NCBI RefSeq assembly: GCF_950097975.1
Contig: NZ_CATNHF010000001.1
Coordinates: forward strand, 310,001 to 374,000
Reading direction: 5' to 3'
From: Microbacterium sp. T2.11-28
GTDB taxonomy: Bacteria > Actinomycetota > Actinomycetes > Actinomycetales > Microbacteriaceae
Length of the DNA: 64,000 nt
In this document: one piece after another, positions 21,746 through 30,602 of the stretch
Layout of the letters: every line of letters begins with the position of its first letter
Position numbering within the stretch: the first letter of the stretch is position 1
The notes under the pieces: generated by a model
Databases searched by the model: none
What the model saw: only the letters and a program-made list of their open reading frames with translations
What the model was told of the DNA's origin: nothing
Program-made: the position numbers and the translations under genes

Positions 21746-22300
21746 TCACACCTCGAGGAGTTCAGCCTCTTTGCGCTTGAGCGCCTCGTCGATCTCGTCG
21801 ACGTGCGCGCGCGTGATGGCGTCGAGCTCCTTCTCGGCCCGCGCGAGGTCGTCTTCGCCGACCTCGCTCTTGAGCGCGTCGAGCTCGTCCTTGGACTTGC
21901 GCCGGATGCCGCGCAGGTGCACCTTGGCGTCCTCGCCCTTGGAGCGCACCAGCTTGACATACTCCTTGCGGCGCTCTGCGGTCAGCTCGGGCATCGTGAC
22001 GCGCACGAGATTGCCGTCGTTGGTCGGGTTCGCGCCCAGGTTCGGGGTGTCCCGGATGGCCTGCTCGATCGCCTTGAGCGCCGACTTGTCGTAGGGGGTG
22101 ATCACGAGCGTGCGCGCCTCGGGGTTGTTCAGCGAGGCGAGCTGCGCGAGCGGCGTCGGCGACCCGTAGTAGTCGACGAGGATCTTCTGGAAGAGCTGGG
22201 GGTTGGCACGGCCGGTGCGGACGGTCGCGAAGTCGTCCTTCGCGGCCTCGACGGCGCGGTCCATGCGTGCGGTCGTGTCGGCCAGGGTCTCGGCGATCAC
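21746..22300 (-). CDS. frr: Ribosome recycling factor
   Basis: Dissociates post-termination ribosomes together with EF-G. The sequence matches RRF along its whole length: [20 protein letters not shown] helix, [47 protein letters not shown] chose the GTG at 22300 (184 residues) because GGAG lies 5 nt upstream and relatives begin with V/M-IAE. A TTG at 22330 would add 10 non-conserved residues. It is part of the pyrH-frr-cdsA run. Confidence 0.96.
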   Translation of the reverse strand: MIAETLADTTARMDRAVEAAKDDFATVRTGRANPQLFQKILVDYYGSPTPLAQLASLNNPEARTLVITPYDKSALKAIEQAIRDTPNLGANPTNDGNLVRVTMPELTAERRKEYVKLVRSKGEDAKVHLRGIRRKSKDELDALKSEVGEDDLARAEKELDAITRAHVDEIDEALKRKEAELLEV

Positions 22301-22355
22301 GGTCACTCCATTCGTTGTTGCGTCGGTCAAGTCTAGTGCGGTGCAGGGCGCCGAC

Positions 22356-23075
22356 TCAGACGGTGACGAGCGTGCCGATCGACTCGCCCAGCAGCGCGCG
22401 CGTCACGTTGCCGGCGGGCTCCATGCCGAACACGCGCATGTCGATGCCGTTGTCCATGCACAGGCTGAAAGCGGTCGAGTCGACGACCTTGAGACCCCGC
22501 TGCAGGGCGTCCCCATAGGTGAGGCGATCGAGCCGGACGGCGTCGGAGTGCGTCTTGGGGTCCGCGGTGTAGACGCCGTCGACGCCGTTCTTGGCGACGA
22601 GGACCTCGTCCGCGCCGATCTCGAGAGCACGCTGAGCGGCGACCGTGTCGGTCGAGAAGTACGGCAGGCCGGCGCCGGCGCCGAAGATGACCACCCGCCC
22701 TTTCTCCATGTGGCGCGCCGCACGACGGGGGATGTACGGCTCGGCGACCTGCGTCATCGAGATCGCGGACTGCACGCGTGTGGCGGCGCCCGCCTGCTCG
22801 AGGAAGTCCTGGAGCGCGAGGGCGTTCATCACCGTGCCCAGCATGCCCATGTAGTCGGCACGGCCGCGATCCATGCCGCGCTGGCTCAGCTCTGCGCCGC
22901 GGAAGAAGTTGCCCCCGCCGACGACGATCGAGATCTCGACCCGGTCCACCGCCGCGGCGATCTCGCGAGCGATCTGGCTGACGATGTCGGGGTTCACGCC
23001 CAGCTGACCTCCCCCGAAAGCCTCGCCGGACAGTTTCAGGAGGACGCGTCGGCGTCCGGTGGTCTCATCTGTCAC
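22356..23075 (-). CDS. pyrH: UMP kinase
   Basis: Phosphorylates UMP to UDP in pyrimidine synthesis; cytosolic hexamer in bacteria. The 239-residue amino-acid-kinase fold shows [21 protein letters not shown], the UMP-site region [14 protein letters not shown], and [17 protein letters not shown] frame-extending ATG at 23117 exists. GTG at 23075 is preferred because AGAGGA precedes it and homology starts at [11 protein letters not shown]. It lies 81 nt below the tsf terminator, so it may have its own promoter. Confidence 0.96.
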   Translation of the reverse strand: MTDETTGRRRVLLKLSGEAFGGGQLGVNPDIVSQIAREIAAAVDRVEISIVVGGGNFFRGAELSQRGMDRGRADYMGMLGTVMNALALQDFLEQAGAATRVQSAISMTQVAEPYIPRRAARHMEKGRVVIFGAGAGLPYFSTDTVAAQRALEIGADEVLVAKNGVDGVYTADPKTHSDAVRLDRLTYGDALQRGLKVVDSTAFSLCMDNGIDMRVFGMEPAGNVTRALLGESIGTLVTV

Positions 23076-23119
23076 GGGGTTCCTCTCGTCGGTTGCAGGA
23101 TATCGTCCGGTGGGCATCG

Positions 23120-23153
23120 AAAAGGGGCCCGCATCTTCGCGATGCAGGCCCCT
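23120..23153 (-). terminator. Intrinsic terminator after tsf
   Basis: A 13-position stem with one mismatch (23123-23135 against 23141-23153) and a 5-nt loop, read on the minus strand just past the tsf stop, followed by TTTT. It is the clearest classical terminator in the window and separates rpsB-tsf from pyrH. Confidence 0.8.
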
Positions 23154-23161
23154 GTTCGGAC

Positions 23162-23989
23162 TTACGCGCCGACCTTGAAGCGGGCGAAGTCGGTGATGGT
23201 GATGCCGGCCGCCTTCGCGACCTGGGCGACGGACTGCTTGTTGTCCTTCGCGTAGTCCTGGTCGAGCAGGGCGACCTGCTTGAAGAACGCGCCGACGCGG
23301 CCCTCGACGATCTTCGGCAGGGCGGCCTCGGGCTTGCCCTCGTTGCGGGAGATCTCGGTGACGATCTGACGCTCCTTCTCGACCTCGTCCTCGGGGACGT
23401 CCTCGCGGGAGAGGTAGGTCGGGTTGGCGAAGGAGATGTGCTGCGCGATGCTGCGCGCCGTCTCGGCGTCGGAGCCGGTGTAGGCCACGACCACGCCGAT
23501 CTGCGGAGGCAGGTCCTTGCTGGTCTTGTGCAGGTAGATCTCGAAGGCGTCGCCCGAGAGGGTGCGGACGCGGCGGAGCTCGACCTTCTCGCCGATGATC
23601 GCGGCCTCGTCGGAGATGAGATCGGCGACCGTCTGCCCGTTCGCGTCGGCGGCGAGGGCGGCCTCGGCGGACTCGGCGCCCACTGCGGCGGCGGCGGCGA
23701 GCACCTTGTCGGCCAGCGCGATGAAGCGGTCGTTCTTCGCGACGAAGTCCGTCTCGGTGTTCAGCTCGATGATGGTGACCTTGCCGTCGACCTCGGCCGC
23801 GGCCACGAGGCCCTCGCTGGTCGAGCGGTCGGCGCGCTTGGCGTTGCCCTTCGCGCCCTTCAGGCGCAGGATCTCGACGGCCTTCTCGAGGTCGCCGTCG
23901 GCCTCCTCGAGTGCCTTCTTGGTGTCGACCATGCCCGTTCCGAGCTGCTCGCGGAGCGCCTTGATGTCGGCGATGGTGAAGTTGGCCAT
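23162..23989 (-). CDS. tsf: Elongation factor Ts
   Basis: Nucleotide exchange factor for EF-Tu. The 275 residues have an N-terminal UBA-like domain ([19 protein letters not shown]), the TDFV motif inside [13 protein letters not shown] that contacts EF-Tu, and the core dimerisation domains. AGGAG precedes the ATG by 9 nt. It lies 97 nt downstream of rpsB, across a strong intercistronic hairpin, and is followed by a T-tailed terminator. Confidence 0.97.
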   Translation of the reverse strand: MANFTIADIKALREQLGTGMVDTKKALEEADGDLEKAVEILRLKGAKGNAKRADRSTSEGLVAAAEVDGKVTIIELNTETDFVAKNDRFIALADKVLAAAAAVGAESAEAALAADANGQTVADLISDEAAIIGEKVELRRVRTLSGDAFEIYLHKTSKDLPPQIGVVVAYTGSDAETARSIAQHISFANPTYLSREDVPEDEVEKERQIVTEISRNEGKPEAALPKIVEGRVGAFFKQVALLDQDYAKDNKQSVAQVAKAAGITITDFARFKVGA

Positions 23990-24036
23990 GGGTGGTGGCT
24001 CCTAGTCGTGGTGTCGTGCGAAAGCGGTGGTGATCC

Positions 24037-24072
24037 CGCTCGGCACCCGGCGTCGCGCGCGGGTGCCGAGCG
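24037..24072 (-). promoter_or_regulatory. Perfect 13-bp hairpin between rpsB and tsf
   Basis: The arms 24037-24049 and 24060-24072 are exact reverse complements with a 10-nt GC-rich loop. There is no U-run, so it may act as a partial attenuator or as an RNA processing or stability element that sets the rpsB:tsf ratio. Which of these applies is inference. Confidence 0.6.
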
Positions 24073-24086
24073 TTCTCGGTGTCTGA

Positions 24087-24995
24087 TTACTCGGCGGCCT
24101 TGTCGGCGGCCTCGTCGGCGGCGGGCTCCTCCGCAGCGGGCGCGGCAGCCTCGTCGGCGGCGGGCTCCTCGGCGACGGCCTCGGCCGGCTCCTCCGTGGC
24201 GGCAGGCTCGTCGGCGGCAGCGGCCTCGGTCGCGGAGCCCTGCTCGAGCAGCTCGCGCTCCCAGTCGGCCAGGGGCTCGGCGTCAGCGGACTCCTCGGTC
24301 GGCTGGTGACGCTGGATGAGGCCCTCGGCGGCGGCGTCGGCGATGATGCGCGTGAGCAGGCCCACCGAGCGGATCGCGTCGTCGTTGCCCGGGATCGGGA
24401 ACTGGAACTCGTCGGGGTCGGCGTTCGTGTCGAGGATGCCGATCACGGGGATGCCCAGCTTTTTCGCCTCGTCGATGGCGAGGTGCTCGCGCTTGGCGTC
24501 GACGACCCAGATGGCCGACGGCGTCTTCTGCAGGTTGCGGATGCCGCCGAGCGACTTGTGCAGCTTGTCGAGCTCGCGCTTCTTCAGCAGGAGCTCCTTC
24601 TTGGTGAAGCCGCTCTCGGCCGGGTTGTCGAAGTCGAGCTCCTCGAGCTCCTTCATGCGGGCGAGGCGCTTGCTCACGGTCGAGAAGTTGGTGAGCAGAC
24701 CGCCGAGCCAGCGCTGGTTGACGTAGGGCTGACCGACGCGGGTCGCCTGCTCGGCGATGACTTCCTGGGCCTGCTTCTTGGTGCCGACGAAGAGGATCGT
24801 GCCGCCATGGGCGACCGTCTCCTTGGCGAACTCGTACGCCTTGTCGATGTACGACAGCGACTGCTGCAGGTCGATGATGTGGATGCCGGAGCGCTCGGTG
24901 AGGATGAAGCGCTTGACCTTCGGGTTCCAGCGCCGAGTCTGGTGTCCGAAGTGGACGCCGCTGTCGAGCAGCTGGCGAATGGTGACGACGGCCAT
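24087..24995 (-). CDS. rpsB: 30S ribosomal protein S2
   Basis: 302-residue S2: [28 protein letters not shown] at the N-terminus, [25 protein letters not shown] and [26 protein letters not shown]. Residues after about 240 form an Ala/Glu/Pro tail of repeated [13 protein letters not shown] units that ordinary S2 lacks. The upstream frame stays open, but ATG at 24995 is preceded by AGGAGAA and matches the family start. It heads the rpsB-tsf pair and has a long structured leader. Confidence 0.97.
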   Translation of the reverse strand: MAVVTIRQLLDSGVHFGHQTRRWNPKVKRFILTERSGIHIIDLQQSLSYIDKAYEFAKETVAHGGTILFVGTKKQAQEVIAEQATRVGQPYVNQRWLGGLLTNFSTVSKRLARMKELEELDFDNPAESGFTKKELLLKKRELDKLHKSLGGIRNLQKTPSAIWVVDAKREHLAIDEAKKLGIPVIGILDTNADPDEFQFPIPGNDDAIRSVGLLTRIIADAAAEGLIQRHQPTEESADAEPLADWERELLEQGSATEAAAADEPAATEEPAEAVAEEPAADEAAAPAAEEPAADEAADKAAE

Positions 24996-25061
24996 GGCCG
25001 TTCTCCTGTTCTTTCGGTTGTTCCCGCGAACCGGATGGTTGCGGAGCCTGGTGCCCCGGCG

Positions 25062-25102
25062 CACACCCACTCCACCGCGGAGCGATGGAGACCTGGGGTG
25101 TG
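25062..25102 (-). promoter_or_regulatory. Structured leader hairpin upstream of rpsB
   Basis: Arms of 7 bp (25062-25068 with 25096-25102) enclose a further 5-bp stem (25070-25074 with 25086-25090) with an 11-nt loop. It sits 67-107 nt before the S2 start in the predicted 5' UTR. S2 represses its own mRNA in E. coli; a comparable role here is inference. Confidence 0.4.
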
Positions 25103-25154
25103 GATGCCGATGTGCGGGCACGCGTAGTCACCCCGACATGCGGAGTGCGCCTCC

Positions 25155-25163
25155 AGTGTAACA
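25155..25163 (-). promoter_or_regulatory. Extended -10 candidate TGTTACACT for rpsB
   Basis: TG-T-TACACT on the minus strand, with no recognisable -35 at 16-18 bp. It predicts a leader of about 150 nt. The rest of the 266-base rpsB/M23 gap (24996-25261) shows only the leader hairpin and the weak plus-strand CACGCT box 6 nt before the M23 start. Confidence 0.4.
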
Positions 25164-25261
25164 GTCACGAGGCCTCCTCCCCCGCGTGCGACGTCCGTCC
25201 CGCGTACACCGATCCGGGCCGCGCGGCGGCAGGGGCGACGCCTCTCCCACACGCTGTCCCC

Positions 25262-25816
25262 ATGCGAACCTCTCTGCGCCCTCGACGGCTGGCCGGTGCC
25301 GTTCTCCTCGTCCTGCTCGGGGCGTCTCCGCCGTCCGCCGCGGGCGCGGTCCCGGACGGGATCGACCGCCACGCACGCGCCGCCGTGGTGAGCGGAGAGG
25401 AGGAGGCCCGCGCGCCGTGGCAGTGGCCCACCGCGCCCGTCCGCGTCGTGGCCGCGTACGACGCGCCCGCGCACGAGTTCGCCGCCGGCCACCGCGGCGT
25501 GGACGTCCTGGCTGCGGCGGGCACGCCGCTGCGTGCGCCGGCCGACGGCGTCGTCGTCTTCGCCGGCACCGTGGTGGACCGTGACGTGGTGACGATCGAC
25601 CACGGCGACGGCCACGTGTCGACGCTGGAACCGGTGCACGCGGTCGTCCGCCGAGGCGCACAGGTGCGCGCGGGTGACGTGGTCGCCCGGGCCGCCGCCG
25701 GCGGGCACGCCGCGCCCGGCTCCGTCCATCTCGGCGTCCGCCGGCACGGCCGGTACATCGACCCCCTCGAGCTGCTCGGCCCGCTTCCCCGGGCCGTGCT
25801 GCTGCCGTGCTGCTGA
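25262..25816 (+). CDS. Secreted M23 (LytM-like) peptidase domain protein, probably degenerate
   Basis: 184 residues: an N-terminal signal peptide (basic RTSLRPRR, hydrophobic core, cleavage near SAAGA about 29) and one LytM domain. HRGVDVLAAAGTPLRAPADG supplies the HxxxD zinc ligands. The C-terminal block reads SVHLGVRRHGRYIDPLELL, where active M23 enzymes have HxH; here the first His is Ser, as in many non-catalytic LytM regulators. A role in activating cell-wall amidases rather than cleaving peptide is plausible but unproved. CACGCT 6 nt before the ATG may be a variant leaderless box. Confidence 0.78.
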   Translation: MRTSLRPRRLAGAVLLVLLGASPPSAAGAVPDGIDRHARAAVVSGEEEARAPWQWPTAPVRVVAAYDAPAHEFAAGHRGVDVLAAAGTPLRAPADGVVVFAGTVVDRDVVTIDHGDGHVSTLEPVHAVVRRGAQVRAGDVVARAAAGGHAAPGSVHLGVRRHGRYIDPLELLGPLPRAVLLPCC

Positions 25817-25845
25817 GGTGGCGGGGCGGGGAGGCGACAACCGTC

Positions 25846-26427
25846 TCAGCCGGGCAGAACCTCGTTGCGATCGCCGGTCACATCCGCGGAGCCGATGTCG
25901 GCGGCTTCCACCTCGTTGTCGTTGCCGACGATCACGAGGTCGCCGATATCACCGGCGACATCCCACGAGTTCCGGTCTCCCCGCACGGCCGCGCGGCCGA
26001 CCGACCGGAGGTCGAGCTCATTGTCCTGGCCCTCGAGCGTCACGGCCTGCAGCGTCCGCGCCTCGATCTCGTTCCCGTCACCGCGGATCCTGACGGTGGA
26101 CACCTCGACGCCGGTCAGGTCGATGTCGAGTCCCGTGCCGGCGACGTCGACCCGCCGGCACGAGCCCGTCACGATGAACTCCTCGTCGACCCCCGCAAGG
26201 GTGAGCACACCGTCGTCGCACCGGGGCGGCGCCGTGGACGGCGAGGGCGAGACGGAGCCGCCGCCGCCCGGCGGAGCGACAGTGGCGGACAACGGCGGCA
26301 GCGCACTCAGCGCCGGTGCCGGCTCAGCGGTGCATCCGCTGACGAGGAACGCGACAGCCCCCAGAAGCGCGACCGATCGCCGTACCGGCGCGCGTTCGCC
26401 GGGACGGACGAAGGGGTGCGAGCGCAT
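25846..26427 (-). CDS. DUF3060 lipoprotein
   Basis: 193-residue predicted lipoprotein: basic N-terminus, hydrophobic core, and lipobox LVSGC (about residue 31), then a Pro/Ser linker. The rest is a beta-rich domain of short alternating strands (VDVAGTGLDIDLTGVEVSTVRI, GNDNEVEAADIGSADVTGDRN) matching DUF3060, common in actinobacterial exported proteins. Function unknown. Start at 26427 rather than 26466 because TACGCT lies 6 nt before it and the signal sequence then has a normal n-region. It is tail-to-tail with the M23-like gene. Confidence 0.72.
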   Translation of the reverse strand: MRSHPFVRPGERAPVRRSVALLGAVAFLVSGCTAEPAPALSALPPLSATVAPPGGGGSVSPSPSTAPPRCDDGVLTLAGVDEEFIVTGSCRRVDVAGTGLDIDLTGVEVSTVRIRGDGNEIEARTLQAVTLEGQDNELDLRSVGRAAVRGDRNSWDVAGDIGDLVIVGNDNEVEAADIGSADVTGDRNEVLPG

Positions 26428-26433
26428 GCCGCC

Positions 26434-26439
26434 AGCGTA
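26434..26439 (-). promoter_or_regulatory. Leaderless -10 box TACGCT for the DUF3060 gene
   Basis: TACGCT, 6 nt, then ATG at 26427. It selects this start over the upstream in-frame ATG at 26466. Confidence 0.5.
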
Positions 26440-26458
26440 GATGCCCGCGGCGACGGCG

Positions 26459-27373
26459 TCAGGCACGCGGGTGCGCGAGCCGATACGTCGCGGTGAGCTT
26501 CTCAGCCGAGACGTGGGTGTAGATCTGCGTGGTACCGAGGCTTGCGTGGCCCAGCATCTCCTGCACGGTCCTCAGGTCGGCTCCCCCGTCGAGCAGGTGC
26601 GTCGCGGCGGAGTGCCGGAGGGCGTGGGGTCCGAGCGCGACCGCTCCGAGGTCGGGACCGACCAGCCGGTTGACCACGTCGTAGACGGCGCGCGGACCGA
26701 CGCGGCCACCGCGTGCTCCCAGGAACAGTGCGCGGGCATCGCCCGCCGTCGTGTCGGCGCGCCGGGCGCGCAGAGCGGGACGGCCCCGTACGAGGTATGC
26801 GTCCAGTGCCCGCTGAGCAGGCACGCCGTAGGGGGCGATCCGCTCCTTGTCGCCCTTGCCCGTCACCCGGACGGTCGCGCGCTGCGGGTCGAGGTCATCG
26901 ATGTCGATGCCGCACAGCTCCGACACACGCAGCGCCGAGGCGTAGAGGAGCTCGAGCATCGCCGAGTCCCGCAGGTGTACCGGATCGCCGTCGGCGGCGA
27001 CCGCCCGCGCACGATCGAGCACGCCCGCCATGGTGTCCGCCGTGGCGACCTTGGGCAGGGATCGTCCGCGCTTGGGCGCCTGCAGGCGGATGCTCGGGTC
27101 ATCAACCCGCAGGCCGGTCTCGACCGCCCAGGTGAAGAAGGCGCGCGCCGCCGCGGTCCGCCGGGCGATGGTCGCCCGCGCGTCGCCTCTCTTGGTCGCC
27201 ACCCACAGCCATTCCCTGAGGTGCTCGAGGTCGACATCCTGCAGCAGGGCGACGCCGGTGACGGCAGCAAGGTCACGCAGGTCGGAGCGGTAGGCGCGCA
27301 CTGTGGCGGGCGACAGACGCCGCACGGTGGCGAGGTGCCGCGCGAACTCGTCGGCGGCGGTGATCAGCTCCAT
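26459..27373 (-). CDS. xerC: Tyrosine recombinase XerC
   Basis: Site-specific recombinase resolving chromosome dimers at dif with XerD. It has 304 residues: an N-terminal SAM-like core-binding domain (FARHLATVRRLSPATVRAYRS) and the catalytic domain with all six residues, Arg149 (ALRVSEL), Lys173 (GKGDKER), His250 and Arg253 (HALRH), His276 (LGHASL) and nucleophile Tyr285 (IYTHV). XerC versus XerD is judged by its place next to dprA, where actinobacteria usually carry xerC. The frame is open upstream; homology begins at this ATG. A CATTCT box is 7 nt upstream. Confidence 0.9.
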   Translation of the reverse strand: MELITAADEFARHLATVRRLSPATVRAYRSDLRDLAAVTGVALLQDVDLEHLREWLWVATKRGDARATIARRTAAARAFFTWAVETGLRVDDPSIRLQAPKRGRSLPKVATADTMAGVLDRARAVAADGDPVHLRDSAMLELLYASALRVSELCGIDIDDLDPQRATVRVTGKGDKERIAPYGVPAQRALDAYLVRGRPALRARRADTTAGDARALFLGARGGRVGPRAVYDVVNRLVGPDLGAVALGPHALRHSAATHLLDGGADLRTVQEMLGHASLGTTQIYTHVSAEKLTATYRLAHPRA

Positions 27374-27414
27374 GCTGTCCAGAATGCCGCGCCGCACCGG
27401 GGATGCCGTCAGGC

Positions 27415-28596
27415 TCACCGTGCAGGTGCGCACCATCCATCGCCCACCCGCCGCGCCGCCCCATCCAACACCAGCAGACCGAGTGCGCTCTCGACGGCAT
27501 CGATGTCCAGCCCGCTGCGGCGCGCCAGCTCCTCGGGGGTGCGGGCTGCGCGACCACTCAGAGATTCCTGCACCCGGCTGAGGGTGTCGGCGCTGCTCCC
27601 GGGGTCTGCGGGGGTGCTCCTCCAGCCGATCAGTTCCCGCACATCGTCGGCCGAGGTGATGCACTGCGCGGCGTACTCGCGGAGCAGGCGGTGGCATCCC
27701 GCCGACGTCGCACTCGTGATCGGACCGGGCACCGCGCCGAGCGGGCGCCCCAGCGCTGCCGCGTGGCCCGCGGTGTTCAACGACCCACTGCGCCACCCCG
27801 CCTCGACGACCACTGTCGCATCGGAGCCGGCGGCGATCAGCCGGTTCCTCGCGAGGAACCTCCACTTCGTCGGTGCCGCACCGCAGGGCGCCTCGCCGAC
27901 GAGAGCTCCGCCCGAGGCGACCACCTGGTCGAGGAGGGCTCGGTGACCGGCCGGGTAGGCGCGGTCCACGCCGCCTGCCAGCCACGCGACCGTCACAGCT
28001 CCCGCCGCCAGTGCCGCCCGGTGCGCCATCCCGTCGATGCCGTACGCCCCGCCGGAGACGATCGAGGCCCCGCCGCGGCCGAGCTCCGCCGCCAGTTCCG
28101 CGACGACGTGCTCGCCGTAGGACGTCGCCGCGCGCGCACCGACGAGGGCGACCGTCGCCGCCGGGGCGACTACAGCGCTCACCTCGCCGCGCACCCACAG
28201 GCACAGCGGGGCGTGCGGACCGAGGTCGTCCAGCCGTGCGGGCCATGGGCCGGCCTCGGGAGTGAGCACCCGCACTCCGGCCCGCTGCGCAGCCGACACC
28301 GCATGCGGCGCGTCGCCCGCCCGTGCACGCCATCGCCGGACGGCGGCGTGCGCGGCCGCGGCATCGAGGCCGCAGCGCTCCATCAGCCGCTCGGAGCCAC
28401 GCCGGTGGAGGACGAGCTCGAGCGCTTCTCTCGCACCGAGTGCACCCACCAGTGCCCCTGCCACTCCGTCGCCGGGCTCGGTGAGCGCCGCCCACAGCAT
28501 GCGCGCGTCCAGTGCCTGCAGCCGGCCGAGGTCGTCGTCGGGTCGGGCCACTCCCTGTGTCCGCCGGCGCACCGCCGCCTCACTCACGTCGATCAC
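27415..28596 (-). CDS. dprA: DNA-processing protein DprA
   Basis: Loads RecA on incoming single-stranded DNA in natural transformation and is widely conserved even where competence is not known. The 393 residues include an N-terminal helical region and the Rossmann-like DprA core with VALVGARAATSYGEHV, IVSGGAYGIDGMAHRAAL and EAGWRSGSLNTA. A C-terminal winged-helix segment contains RTPEELARRSGLDIDAVESALGLL. The GTG start overlaps the comM stop by 4 nt. It is co-directional with xerC 41 nt downstream. Confidence 0.92.
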   Translation of the reverse strand: MIDVSEAAVRRRTQGVARPDDDLGRLQALDARMLWAALTEPGDGVAGALVGALGAREALELVLHRRGSERLMERCGLDAAAAHAAVRRWRARAGDAPHAVSAAQRAGVRVLTPEAGPWPARLDDLGPHAPLCLWVRGEVSAVVAPAATVALVGARAATSYGEHVVAELAAELGRGGASIVSGGAYGIDGMAHRAALAAGAVTVAWLAGGVDRAYPAGHRALLDQVVASGGALVGEAPCGAAPTKWRFLARNRLIAAGSDATVVVEAGWRSGSLNTAGHAAALGRPLGAVPGPITSATSAGCHRLLREYAAQCITSADDVRELIGWRSTPADPGSSADTLSRVQESLSGRAARTPEELARRSGLDIDAVESALGLLVLDGAARRVGDGWCAPAR

Positions 28597-30137
28597 GTCG
28601 CCGTCGATCCCTTCTTGAGGAAGAGCGCACGCCCGATGTCATCAGCGCGGAGGTGCGCGCGGTCGTCGAGATCGGCGATGGTCCAGGCCAGCCGCAGGAC
28701 GCGGTCATAGCCGCGCAGGCTCAGCGATCCGCGGCTGAGCGCGGCATCGAGCGGTCGGCGCACGTCCGCGGCCGGCGTGTCGGGGCCCGACCGCAGCCAC
28801 GCGCCGCTGACCTCCGCGTTCGTGCGCCAGGGCGTCGCTCGCAGCCGGTGGGCCGCGCGTGCCCGCGCCTCGCCGACGCGGCTCCGGGCAGCGGCAGTGG
28901 TGACGACATCGCCCGCCGCCACCACGTGCGCGAGCGACACCCGGCGCAGCGACAGTTCGATGTCGACGCGGTCCAGAAGCGGACCGCTGAGCCGGCCGAG
29001 ATATCTCCGGATCGCCAGAGACGGGCAGGTGCAGACGCCTCCCGGCACGCCGTACTGCCCGCACGGACAGGGGTTCGTGGCGAGCACCAGCTGGAACCGT
29101 GCCGGGAAGCGAGCTCGAAAGCCCGCGCGATGGATCTCGATCTCGCCCGACTCGAGCGGCTGCCGCAGGGCGTCGAGTGCGTGTGCGCCGTATTCGCCCG
29201 CCTCGTCGAGGAAGAGCACCCCGCCGCTCGCGCGCGCGATCGCCCCGGGTCGCACGGTGCGGCTGCCCCCGCCCACGAGCGCCGCGACACTCGCCGAATG
29301 GTGAGGCGCCTCGAAGGGCGGAGTGCGGGAGAGGACGGTGACCGGCAGGCCCGCGAGCGAGCGCAGCGACGCCGCCTGCAGGGCGGCCGTGTCGTCGAGG
29401 TCGGGAAGGATCCCGGGGAGCCGGCGGGCCAGCATCGTCTTGCCCGCGCCGGGCGGACCGGACATCAGGAGATGGTGCCCTCCCGCGGCCGCCACGACCA
29501 GCGCGTGGACGGCGTCGCGCTGGCCGATCACCTCGGCGAGGTCGGGAGCCGCACCCCCGGCCGACGGCGCGCCGTCTCGCGACGGCACCGGCACCGGCAC
29601 CGGTTCCTGATCGACCTCCGCGACCTCGAGCCCGTGCAGGCGCGCGACATCCCGGAGATTGACCGCGCCGAAGACCTCCACGCCGTCGACCAACTCGGCC
29701 TCGGCGCGGCACGCGGCGGGAACCACGACGCGGGCGAAGCCCGCTCGCGCCGCCGCCGCGACGGCAGGGAGGATCCCCGGCAGCGGCCTGAGCCGGCCGT
29801 CGAGTCCGAGCTCGCCGAGGTGCACGGTGCGGGCCAGCGAACCGGCGTCCAAGGGCAGCTCCGTGGCGAGCGCGGCGATCGCGACCGCCACGTCGAGCCC
29901 CGTGCCGTGCTTGGGGAGGCCGGCGGGTGAGAGGTTCACGACGACCCGGCGCCGCGGGAGGGAGAGGTCGCTGTTGCCGCACGCATTGTGGACGCGCTGC
30001 TCCGCCTCGCCGATCGACTTGTCCGGGAGTCCGATGATGGTGAACCCCGGCGTCTGGGTCGACAGGTCGGCCTCGACCTCCACGATGTCGCCCAGCAGAC
30101 CCGTGAGCACCACGCTCCACGTCCGGCCGAGGCTCAC
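28593..30137 (-). CDS. comM: YifB/ComM family Mg-chelatase-like AAA ATPase
   Basis: Hexameric helicase family that promotes branch migration during integration of transforming DNA (shown for ComM). The 514 residues include a Lon-protease-like N-terminal fold (GLPDKSIGEAEQRVHNA), Walker A GPPGAGKT at 227-234, the sensor stretch HHSASVAALVGGGS, the Walker-B area GGVLFLDEAGEY, and a C-terminal helical domain. The GTG start overlaps the yraN stop. With dprA downstream it forms a DNA-uptake/recombination operon. Confidence 0.92.
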   Translation of the reverse strand: MSLGRTWSVVLTGLLGDIVEVEADLSTQTPGFTIIGLPDKSIGEAEQRVHNACGNSDLSLPRRRVVVNLSPAGLPKHGTGLDVAVAIAALATELPLDAGSLARTVHLGELGLDGRLRPLPGILPAVAAAARAGFARVVVPAACRAEAELVDGVEVFGAVNLRDVARLHGLEVAEVDQEPVPVPVPSRDGAPSAGGAAPDLAEVIGQRDAVHALVVAAAGGHHLLMSGPPGAGKTMLARRLPGILPDLDDTAALQAASLRSLAGLPVTVLSRTPPFEAPHHSASVAALVGGGSRTVRPGAIARASGGVLFLDEAGEYGAHALDALRQPLESGEIEIHRAGFRARFPARFQLVLATNPCPCGQYGVPGGVCTCPSLAIRRYLGRLSGPLLDRVDIELSLRRVSLAHVVAAGDVVTTAAARSRVGEARARAAHRLRATPWRTNAEVSGAWLRSGPDTPAADVRRPLDAALSRGSLSLRGYDRVLRLAWTIADLDDRAHLRADDIGRALFLKKGSTAT

Positions 30138-30496
30138 CGCAGGTCCTCGAGGTGCTCCAGCACCGCGGTCCGCGGATCCTCGCCCGTGATGCCGATGACG
30201 TCGAGACGGAGCCGTCGCCCCCGCGACGACTCCGGGTGCGCGCGCATCCACGCGTGCGAGAGCCGCCACAGGCGCTCGCGTTTGCGCGCGTCGACGGCGT
30301 CGAAAGGGTGCCCGAAGGCCTCGCTGCGACGGGTCTTCACTTCGACGACCACGAGATCGGAGCCGTGGAACGCCACGATGTCGAGCTCGCCCTGGGCACA
30401 GCGCCAGTTGCGTGCGCGCACCTCGTACCCGTGTTCACTCAGATACCGCGCGGCGCGGTCCTCGCCCGCGCGACCGCGCACGTCCTTCTCAGCCAT
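30134..30496 (-). CDS. YraN family (UPF0102) nuclease-fold protein
   Basis: 120-residue protein with the PD-(D/E)xK-like layout of UPF0102: GRAGEDRAARYLSEHGYEV, then ELDIVAFHGSDLVVVEVKTR, holding the Asp and the E-x-K pair. The biochemical role is unknown. ATG at 30496 is preferred over 30547, since relatives start just before GxxGE and the usual size is about 120. Its stop overlaps the comM start (GTGA). Confidence 0.85.
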   Translation of the reverse strand: MAEKDVRGRAGEDRAARYLSEHGYEVRARNWRCAQGELDIVAFHGSDLVVVEVKTRRSEAFGHPFDAVDARKRERLWRLSHAWMRAHPESSRGRRLRLDVIGITGEDPRTAVLEHLEDLR

Positions 30497-30602
30497 GCGC
30501 TCGATGGTGGCCCGCAGCGCCGGTGGCCGGCGCCCGCGGTGCGGCATCGGTGGAGACGCGTGGATCAGCCCCCGCTGTGGAGAGCCCGACGCGCCCGCGT
30601 CG

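Noticed and set aside
22301..22330. TTG at 22330 as the frr start
   Set aside because: It adds 10 non-conserved residues; the GTG at 22300 has GGAG at proper spacing and gives the usual 184 residues.
24087..24270. Repeated GCC/GAG-rich units at the 3' end of rpsB as a tandem DNA repeat
   Set aside because: The repetition is protein-level low complexity (Ala/Glu tail) with imperfect DNA units, not an independent repeat element.
26459..27373. Phage-type integrase suggesting a mobile element
   Set aside because: All six catalytic residues match XerC, it sits in the conserved dprA-xerC neighbourhood, and no att-like repeats, phage genes or composition change are visible.
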